Shown: positions 9,545 to 14,527 of the stretch, in pieces | Layout of the letters: each line of letters begins with the position of its first letter | How positions within the stretch are numbered: position 1 is the stretch's first letter | Assembly: GCA_946803715.1 (NCBI GenBank) | Contig: CAMPET010000126.1 | Coordinates: 66,069-80,595, forward strand | Source of the DNA: Beroe ovata | Taxonomy: Eukaryota > Ctenophora > Nuda > Beroida > Beroidae | Direction: 5' to 3' | Length of the DNA stretch: 14,527 nucleotides | The notes under the pieces: model-generated | Told to the model about the DNA's origin: nothing | Database searches by the model: none | The model's input: only the letters and a program-made list of their open reading frames with translations | Position numbers and translations under genes: made by a program

Positions 9545-9799
9545 ACAGTGAGTATACGCTCAGAAGAAGGAAGCACAGTGAGTGCTAGCGATATACAGTG
9601 AGTATACGCTCTGTAGAAGAAAGCACAGTGAGTGCAGGCGATATACAGTGAGTATACGCTCTGTAGAAGAAAGCACAGTTAGTGCTAGCCATATACAGTG
9701 AGTAGGTATACGCTCGGTAGAAGGAAGCACAGTGAGTGCTAGCGATATACAGTGAGTATACGCTCAGTAGAGGGGAGCACAGTGAGTTTTAACCTGCAT
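9545..9799. repeat. 50-bp minisatellite inside the Harbinger-like element, about 5 copies
   Basis: Units begin ACAGTGAGTATACGCTC at 9545, 9595, 9645, 9695 (54 bases, with an inserted GGTA) and 9749 (truncated). Each unit contains the word ACAGTGAGT twice, about 30 bases apart, so it seems to be a dimer of a shorter ancestor. Degenerate related words (TTATACGCTCAGTAGAG) precede the array at about 9468-9485. Minisatellites within non-autonomous transposons are common. Confidence 0.9.
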
Positions 9800-9825
9800 A
9801 CAGTTACTTATCTCTCATATTAAAC

Positions 9826-9927
9826 CACGTGGTTTTGACTGGTGCTTCAAACCGGTGCTTAATGATCTCATTACACACTGCTGAAGTGTCACGTGATCTG
9901 ATAATTACAACCGTGATATACCACGTG
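9826..9927. promoter_or_regulatory. Three CACGTG E-boxes
   Basis: The palindromic hexamer CACGTG occurs at 9826-9831, 9890-9895 and 9922-9927, inside the Harbinger-like element and about 760 to 860 bases upstream of gene B. CACGTG is the core site of bHLH-zipper factors (Myc/Max, USF, MITF/TFEB class). Three in about 100 bases exceeds the chance rate, but regulatory use is inference. Confidence 0.4.
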
Positions 9928-10138
9928 ACCCGCAAGAGGCACACACACATACTGTAAACCTAATCAGAGAAAATCATGCATGTTAAACTCTGGACTTGCA
10001 GTCTGACAGGGGTAAAGGGCCAAGAATTTTAAAGGTGTCTGATATGATTACGTAACCCCCCTCCCCCTGTAATCAAGCGCAATCAGTTGGAAACCCCCTC
10101 CCCCTCGGCTGATTACGTAATATGTGAACGGTCCCTAA

Positions 10139-10600
10139 GGGGTTTGACCTTGACTACCTATTTAGACAGCTTTTAAAACCTTTGACGCCAAGCAGAAGGT
10201 AGGACAAGTGTAGGCGAATATACCAATATGTGAACAGGTCGAGGTGTTCAAGAATGCCTCTTGCCCTAAGAATCTGAACACTAACTGAGAGCAGAGCAAA
10301 TATGAAGTCAAAAGTCATTTCGCCCGCCATTGAGCTTGTTATCCACCAGAGAACATACCATAATATCCTTTTGCTTACTACCGACTATGCTAATCAATAT
10401 TTCATTAAAAAACAATTGCTTGAAATATTGAGCAAATGTTATGGAAATGAAAATGACTTGCCAACAGTTATTTAGCTTGTTTATAGGTAGGTAACAAAAG
10501 AGCTATTCCTATTTAATAATGATGAGTTCAGACTAAAGCAACTATGGTCATGGTTCCATGATACAAAGAAACCTATGATGTGTGACAACTCGTCTCAATG
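10139..10600. other. Upstream region of gene B
   Basis: About 460 bases between the transposon end and the TATA box, with no open frame or repeat of note. It is AT-rich and presumably includes the proximal promoter of gene B. An octamer-like ATGCTAAT near 10388 is the only word that resembles a factor site, and that is weak. Confidence 0.5.
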
Positions 10601-10608
10601 TATAAATA
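10601..10608 (+). promoter_or_regulatory. TATA box of gene B
   Basis: TATAAATA is a near-perfect TATA box 84 bases upstream of the gene B start codon. A transcription start 25 to 32 bases downstream would give a 5' UTR of about 50 bases with no upstream ATG before 10685. TATA promoters are typical of regulated, tissue-specific genes, in line with a secreted product. Confidence 0.75.
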
Positions 10609-10684
10609 GAAATTTCAAAGCCATCCTGTTAATTCCGACTTCCCTTGCTTCTCATTTAGCTTTATCTCAACAACTTATCTTAAG

Positions 10685-11346
10685 ATGAAAATTGCCTGTG
10701 CAATTCTCTTGACTGTCCTCTGTGGAGAAGTTATAGCCAAAGGATGGGTGGCCCCACTCTATCAGAAGTATCATAGTTCTGAGATACAGGGGGATTACTT
10801 CAACCAGGACCCTGTTTTTGATAAGGTCTTGTTCAAGAAGGCCCAGAGGATATGTAAGAAAGTCAATGATGCAGGAAAGACTTGTGAGGAATTGGCAGAT
10901 GAACCTGGTGTTGTTTGTGTGAAGAAAACAGATGAAATGAATGCTGATAATAGGAAGTTCGTGGAGCAAGTCATGATGCCTGCACTTGGAGAGAAAGTTC
11001 AATCTGTAAGGACTGATTTTACACCTGATACATTAATTATCTTATATCTATCGTTTCATAATAGGTACTAAATAGGGATTCTATTTAGTACCTATCCCTA
11101 TCATAATTTGGCATTCGGTGTACTGCATGTTGCTATAGTAGCTAGCGTATGAGTTCAATTATCATTCATGCATTGATGTTCATCTGGACTTCTTAGCAGG
11201 CTCCCTAGTGTATCTTTAATATATCAATGAATAATTGCTGTTCATCTCTCCTATTTCAGTTTGCAGCTCCAGAGACGACAAAGTATGGTTGCACATGCAG
11301 ATTTAAGATGGCAGACTATGCTCGAATGTGCTGTGTATATGCCTAG
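10685..11346 (+). CDS. Gene B: small secreted cysteine-containing protein, two exons
   Basis: Exons 10685-11005 and 11260-11346 join at a phase-0 GT-AG intron to encode 135 residues ending in TAG. Residues 1-18 are a clear signal peptide (MKIACAILLTVLC...), probably cut after VIA-18. The mature part of about 117 residues has seven cysteines (57, 67, 78, 118, 120, 131, 132); the last four come from exon 2 as C-x-C and CC. There is no transmembrane segment, KDEL or GPI-type tail. The middle is charged and probably helical (residues 45-107). The TATA box at 10601 and AATAAA at 11382 frame a compact transcript. I do not recognise the family. Possible roles are an extracellular, mucosal, defence or reproductive secreted protein; none can be chosen from sequence. 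An odd cysteine count allows one free thiol or an intermolecular bond. Confidence 0.82.
11006..11259 (+). other. Gene B intron (254 bp, phase 0)
   Basis: The donor is GTAAGG and the acceptor TCTCTCCTATTTCAG. A second acceptor, TTTGCAG, lies six bases downstream and keeps the frame, removing two residues (Phe-Ala). If the intron were retained, translation would stop at 11069-11071 with a 128-residue product lacking the four C-terminal cysteines. A perfect hairpin lies at 11061-11095. Confidence 0.85.
11061..11095. repeat. Perfect 15-bp inverted repeat in the gene B intron
   Basis: ATAGGTACTAAATAG (11061-11075) and CTATTTAGTACCTAT (11081-11095) are exact reverse complements around a five-base loop GGATT. 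The stem begins 55 bases into the intron and covers the stop codon used by the intron-retaining form. It is too short for an ordinary pre-miRNA. It could be a transposon scar or a splicing-related structure. Confidence 0.8.
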
Positions 11347-11381
11347 ATATGCTTGAAATGTTTTGATGATACCACCATATT

Positions 11382-11387
11382 AATAAA
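11382..11387 (+). promoter_or_regulatory. Polyadenylation signal AATAAA, gene B
   Basis: A canonical AATAAA lies 36 bases after the TAG, followed by a T-rich stretch (ATATTTTTGACAA). It fits the end of a short transcript and supports exon 2 as terminal. Confidence 0.8.
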
Positions 11388-11550
11388 ATATTTTTGACAA
11401 CAAGCCAGCGCATTCAACTTGTCTATTGTCTTGCAGATAAGACTATCAAGCAGAGCTCAATCTTTATACTGAATCAAATTCTAGACTCTGATGTCATTCA
11501 AATTTGATGGTTTTCACTTAGGGGATATGGGCAGGGGCAAGTATAATCAA
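11388..11550. other. Spacer downstream of gene B
   Basis: AT-rich sequence between the gene B polyadenylation signal and the foldback element. No gene, repeat or site is evident. Confidence 0.5.
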
Positions 11551-11831
11551 ATAATACCTTCTGGCGTGAGGGATACGTGCGATAATGCACGAACGCAGTG
11601 AGGGCGAGCACGTATCACGAAAACAGCCAGAGGGTATTATGTGTTATAATATTCTCCATGTGATATATAAAACAGATATATATTTCAAAACAAAAAATAT
11701 ATAGTCTGTCCCGGAAGAGAGAGCAGTCAAAACAACGAAGGTATTAGCTGCTATAATCTTGCACTGCGAGCACCATTATCAGAAATAGAGAGCGTGCATT
11801 ATTCGCGGAAATAACGCCCGGAGAGTATTAT
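11551..11831. mobile_element. Nested foldback element, probable non-autonomous DNA transposon
   Basis: ATAATACCTTCTGGC (11551-11565) pairs with GCCAGAGGGTATTAT (11626-11640) with one mismatch, and inside this GATACGTGC (11572-11580) pairs with GCACGTATC (11608-11616). A third related end, ACGCCCGGAGAGTATTAT, lies inverted at 11814-11831. The outer element is therefore about 280 bases, with a 90-base hairpin at its left end. The 10-mer ATAATACCTT is found directly repeated at 11551 and 11830, which is either a target duplication or the result of palindromic ends; I cannot settle the exact boundaries. There is no coding capacity. The middle (11641-11760) is AT-rich with ATATATA runs. Confidence 0.6.
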
Positions 11832-12236
11832 AATACCTTTGGATTACACTTTTACAATTTAGCAAACCCAAATTAATGCAGAAGGGATTCTAAATTGAAG
11901 TTTGCCTGATACTCCTCACTTTAGTTTAGAAATTTTAGCAGATTCCATCAAATCCATCATGACTCAGTGCTGCAATCGCGCTATTCTGCTTCTATAGACA
12001 TATTAGTTTTCCTAGTCACCGATTATAACTTATGCCTTGCCGGATGTTGCAACTTATGCCCAAAGGCTTCCATGAATACATGACAGAATAGAATTCAAAA
12101 TTAAATCGGGGTTGTGCAGACTGCAGGTAGTGCTTGTAAACAATTGCATGGCGATGTTATAGCTCCATCTGACTGAGAATGATTTTGCCCGCTCTAAATA
12201 AAATTCTTGACAGGGCTTATAATCATTAATCAATAA
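11832..12236. other. Spacer between two foldback elements
   Basis: About 400 bases without a supportable gene. The short minus-strand open frame from 12054 runs into the transposon arm and is not a gene. The last nine bases (12228-12236, AATCAATAA) are the left target duplication of the next element. Confidence 0.5.
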
Positions 12237-12539
12237 GGCTCGTGCTATTCTGCCTCGTTTGAATCCGCGCACGACCGTACTTGCGACGCGCCTGCCAGCT
12301 TTCATGCTAACCTAACCCTAACCCTAACCTAACCCTAACCTAACCCTAACCTAACCCTAACCTAACCCTAACCATAGTACCCTAACCCTTACCCTAACCC
12401 TAACCCTAACCCTAACCCTGACCCTAACCCTAACCCTAGCCGTTAAGGTTAGGGTTAAAGTTAGGTTAGCATAAAAGCTGGCAGGCGCGTCGCAAGAACC
12501 GTCGTGCGCGGATTCAAACGAGGCAGAATAGCAGCTGGG
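12237..12539. mobile_element. Mutator-like foldback transposon with a telomere-like core, 303 bp
   Basis: The nonamer AATCAATAA flanks the element on both sides (12228-12236 and 12540-12548), the 9-bp target duplication characteristic of Mutator-like elements. Arms at 12243-12316 and 12460-12533 are inverted repeats of 74 bases with three mismatches, starting TGCTATTCTGCCTCG. The six outermost bases differ between the ends. The core is an array of CCTAA/CCCTAA telomere-type repeats, and the inner parts of the arms also read into that repeat. No coding sequence is present; any movement would need a transposase made elsewhere. Alternative: an insertion created by break repair that captured telomeric DNA, but paired arms plus the duplication favour a transposon. 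Confidence 0.78.
12309..12470. repeat. Interstitial telomere-like array (CCTAA/CCCTAA)
   Basis: The + strand shows the C-rich telomere strand. From about 12310 to 12373 the array has an 11-base period made of one 5-mer CCTAA plus one 6-mer CCCTAA. After a break (ATAGTA at about 12374-12379) it becomes the regular 6-mer CCCTAA until about 12440, with single-base variants. From 12446 to 12470 it is inverted (GGTTAGGGTT...). The 6-mer equals the animal telomere repeat TTAGGG on the other strand. Length and flanks show it is internal and not a chromosome end. Confidence 0.9.
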
Positions 12540-13833
12540 AATCAATAAACAAGTGAACAAAAGGTTCGTGTTTCCGCGCTGCGTGACCCAAATCCCGATC
12601 TCGCGTGGATTTACGCCATTTTAGATCACAAAGTAAATTGTCGATCGATGATATAGACCCTGTCGAGAATTTCGTTTTGCACGCGCGGCGCAAACTTATT
12701 CTCTGACAGCGGTCTAGCACTCTAGCATCGCCAGACAAAAAGTAAAATACAGTGAGTACAGAAGTTTGACTGCAATCCCATATTATATGGCGCGCGCGCG
12801 CTGCACCAGCTAGCTTGATCCTCCGCCGCGCAAATAATAAATTTTGTTTTCTATGGATAAATGTCGATAGGATCCGCGCGTTCCATACCAGTCACATTGT
12901 TTAGTTAGCGTGAACAAAGATTTGCAACAGATCGCCAAATCGCAGTATACGATGTATATACTGTACACGCAACTTATTATCACTGTCGGGGGCAGAACAA
13001 ATACGATTACGTGAATCAAAAACTCGGTTAAAGATATGAGGCTAAATGAAATACAGTAGTTATATTACACCTATTCAAAATTGTTGTTAAAACAGATTAT
13101 ATAAAGTCCATCACTCACTTGAAATCCTCTTAGAAATTCCATTTAATAATACTAATCGTATTAAATATGTGACGGATTCCATCAATTAAAAATCCATATT
13201 TTCACAAAACTTCAACTCATAAAAATAAAACGAAGTGGCTGTCACGAAAAATCAAATTGAAATTTTTCGACTTTCATTGATATCATCCATAATATGTGCA
13301 CGTTTTGTCTCGAAGTGCAAAACTAGGAACCCTACTGATTTTCCATATGCTCACTCGCTTATCCACTTCCAAGAGGGTTCTCGATTCAATGCATACTAAA
13401 AATGGATGTACTGAAGGGAAAACAAAATAACCTGCCAAAGCGTCGTAAACAACGGGCCACGAACGATTGGTAGAATGTTAGAGACAATGCAACGATCATT
13501 CTCATCACAGCGTTATATTGTCATAAAATAGCATGGTGCATGATACGAATCAAATTCAAATAACATCCACTTATATATTTGTCCTTTTTTTTCTTACTCA
13601 TCGAGTTTCATCACCATTATAATAACTAATAACATTCGCATTGCTATTATAATATTCAGAGTTTTTCACATATTTCTCTCTGAAAAAGATGATGATGAAT
13701 CATCATTTCTCATGCTCAATGCTCATCGTTCCTGCACACCGACATGCAACTTTTCAACTATAGAAAGATTTCCCTGTCTTATACAGTGTATATTATAATA
13801 CACAATGTATAATATTATACATCACGCTGCGCT
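12540..13833. other. Intergenic stretch and probable PINCH 3' UTR
   Basis: About 1.3 kb without a gene I can support on either strand. It contains a (GC)6 run at 12790-12801, GC-rich words near 12590-12720, then AT-rich sequence. The part next to 13833 should be 3' UTR of the minus-strand PINCH gene. No canonical minus-strand AATAAA is visible close by; TATATT at about 13789 (AATATA on the minus strand) is a weak candidate. Confidence 0.5.
13805..13822. repeat. Perfect 18-bp palindrome in the PINCH 3' UTR
   Basis: ATGTATAATATTATACAT is its own reverse complement and lies 12 bases past the PINCH stop codon on the minus strand. A second, imperfect one (GTGTA...TACAC) lies just beside it at about 13786-13803. 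Possibly simple AT-rich sequence. Confidence 0.7.
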
Positions 13834-14056
13834 CTAAGAAGCTGCTTGCACCGCATTCACAATGTCTTGGTTGCTCTGTTTCTTATCCTTCTTTTTCTTG
13901 GTATTGTTCTTGTTCGATTTCTCCTTCTTCATCGTTGCTTTCTTGTTCTTGGAGTTCTGGTTAGCCGAATCCAGGAGTTTTCGTCTCATGTCGGCCGGGA
14001 ACCGGTCATAGCAGTGCCGACAGTAGGGCTTCATGTCCATTTCTATCACCTTAGAC
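13834..14056 (-). CDS. LIMS1: PINCH (LIM and senescent cell antigen-like) terminal exon, partial gene
   Basis: PINCH is a five-LIM-domain adaptor that binds integrin-linked kinase through LIM1 and Rsu-1 through LIM5, in the ILK-PINCH-parvin complex at integrin adhesions. This exon encodes the end of LIM5: SKVIEMDMKPYCRHCYDRFP matches the conserved last LIM segment and contributes the final C-x2-C zinc pair. It ends after a lysine-rich tail in ...NAVQAAS and a TAG stop. The acceptor CTACTCAG (minus strand) gives an exon beginning with one base of a split codon. The tail of about 50 residues after RFP is longer than the short basic tail of vertebrate LIMS1 and is strongly basic (KKEKSNKNNTKKKKDKK), perhaps a nuclear localisation signal. 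Earlier exons lie beyond the right edge of the window. Confidence 0.88.
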
Positions 14057-14070
14057 CTGAGTAGCGGGTA

Positions 14071-14157
14071 TAGTGAGTGGTTGTGAGTGATTGTGAGGGA
14101 ATGTGAGTGATTGTGAGGGATTGTGAGGGACTGTGAGTGATAAAGAGGGAATGTGAC
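14071..14157. repeat. 10-bp tandem repeat acting as acceptor pyrimidine tract
   Basis: Nine near-exact 10-base units of the form TTGTGAGTGA/TTGTGAGGGA run in register from 14071. Read on the PINCH coding strand they are TCACTCACAA/TCCCTCACAA, a C/T/A-only tract ending 14 bases before the terminal-exon acceptor. The array thus probably provides or extends the polypyrimidine tract. Confidence 0.85.
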
Positions 14158-14516
14158 AAGTGAGTAGCTATTGAGCTAACTAGCTTGGGGATGTGGCATG
14201 AGAACGTCTCGTACTAATTGTTACTAGTAATATGGACCTAGGTACTCATTTTATGAGTCTTGTGGTATTTGCATATTATTCTCACGGTATGTATCACACA
14301 CACACGCCATGGATCATTAGTCTCACTCATGTACATAATATTATGAATGTGGATTATGAATTAATATGATTCGTCACAATGTGTAGTAGTAGGTAAAAAT
14401 CATTCAAAATTATTCTTCGGATGACCGTGGGAAATTCCGCGAGACTCAAATTTGACGCTTCTCGAGGTCATTTTGAGCACCCTAATTGTTTCTCACAGTG
14501 GAAGAAGTGGGGTCTA

Positions 14517-14527
14517 GGGGGGGGGGG
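14517..14527. repeat. G homopolymer at the right edge
   Basis: Eleven G bases run to the last base of the window. The run may continue; homopolymers of this type often coincide with assembly breaks. Confidence 0.85.

Larger units (their letters stand above)
9082..10135. mobile_element. Non-autonomous PIF/Harbinger-like DNA transposon, 1,054 bp
   Basis: Perfect 25-bp terminal inverted repeats run GGGACCGTTCACATATTACG... inward from 9082 and its reverse complement to 10135. The trinucleotide TAA flanks both ends (9079-9081 and 10136-10138), the 3-bp target duplication typical of PIF/Harbinger elements; the related ISL2EU group has similar ends. No transposase frame exists inside, so it is a non-autonomous derivative. 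The interior holds C-rich subterminal blocks in the same orientation at both ends, an extra GATTACGTAA at 10046-10055, a 50-bp minisatellite (9545-9799) and three CACGTG boxes. Perfect ends suggest fairly recent activity. It lies between genes A and B, about 550 bases upstream of the gene B start. Confidence 0.85.
14057..14527 (-). other. Last PINCH intron (partial)
   Basis: Sequence upstream of the PINCH terminal exon on the minus strand. It ends at the acceptor at 14057-14058 and includes the 10-bp repeat at 14071-14157. I found no further LIM exon in these 470 bases. Positions 14404-14480 have a somewhat GC-richer, unique-looking composition (GGAAATTCCGCGAG) but no LIM-type cysteine pattern; it may be a transposon fragment. 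The intron extends past the window. Confidence 0.65.

Noticed and set aside
10685-11346. Reading gene B as a venom toxin or antimicrobial peptide
   Set aside because: A signal peptide plus seven cysteines is not enough; spacing matches no toxin or defensin scaffold I know, and the charged helical middle is unlike compact disulfide-rich toxins.
12357-12560. Minus-strand frame with repeated Arg-Val and Leu-Thr peptides
   Set aside because: The peptide is a translation of the telomere-like hexamer array within a transposon and has no gene context.

Overview
The window looks like nuclear DNA of an invertebrate animal. Three protein-coding loci have spliced, GT-AG structure with phase-consistent exons, AATAAA polyadenylation signals and one clear TATA box. 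One is the last exon of PINCH/LIMS, an adaptor of animal integrin adhesions. The spaces between genes hold microsatellites, minisatellites, small inverted-repeat DNA transposons and a TTAGGG-type telomere-like array. I cannot name the phylum from the sequence. There are no bacterial operons, CRISPR arrays, tRNAs or rRNAs that I can see.

Layout. Positions 1-4738 have no gene I can support and hold a 25-bp minisatellite (248-409), a (TG)n tract (2121-2158), a 54-bp tandem duplication (2680-2786), several short hairpins and AT-rich decayed repeats. Gene A (4739-7671, + strand) has three coding exons joined in frame to give about 480 residues: an unrecognised, probably cytoplasmic or nuclear, largely disordered acidic protein. 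Its second intron ends in a roughly 31-bp repeat that runs up to the splice acceptor. Positions 7672-9081 hold its 3' UTR, a short foldback element with an ambiguous base at its tip (8210-8368) and a G-rich tract. Positions 9082-10135 are a non-autonomous PIF/Harbinger-like transposon with 25-bp perfect terminal inverted repeats and TAA target duplications; it carries a 50-bp minisatellite and three CACGTG boxes.

Gene B (10685-11346, + strand) lies behind a TATA box and encodes a two-exon, 135-residue secreted cysteine-containing protein that I do not recognise. Downstream are a nested foldback element (11551-11831) and a 303-bp Mutator-like foldback element (12237-12539) with 9-bp target duplications, 74-bp arms and a telomere-like core. 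The PINCH terminal exon (13834-14056, - strand) follows, converging on gene B; the rest of PINCH lies beyond the right edge. Its intron pyrimidine tract is made of a 10-bp tandem repeat.

I see no evidence that genes A, B and PINCH work together; they appear to be unrelated neighbours. The most unusual objects are the palindromic element with the telomeric core, the composite Harbinger-like element, and the two unrecognised genes.
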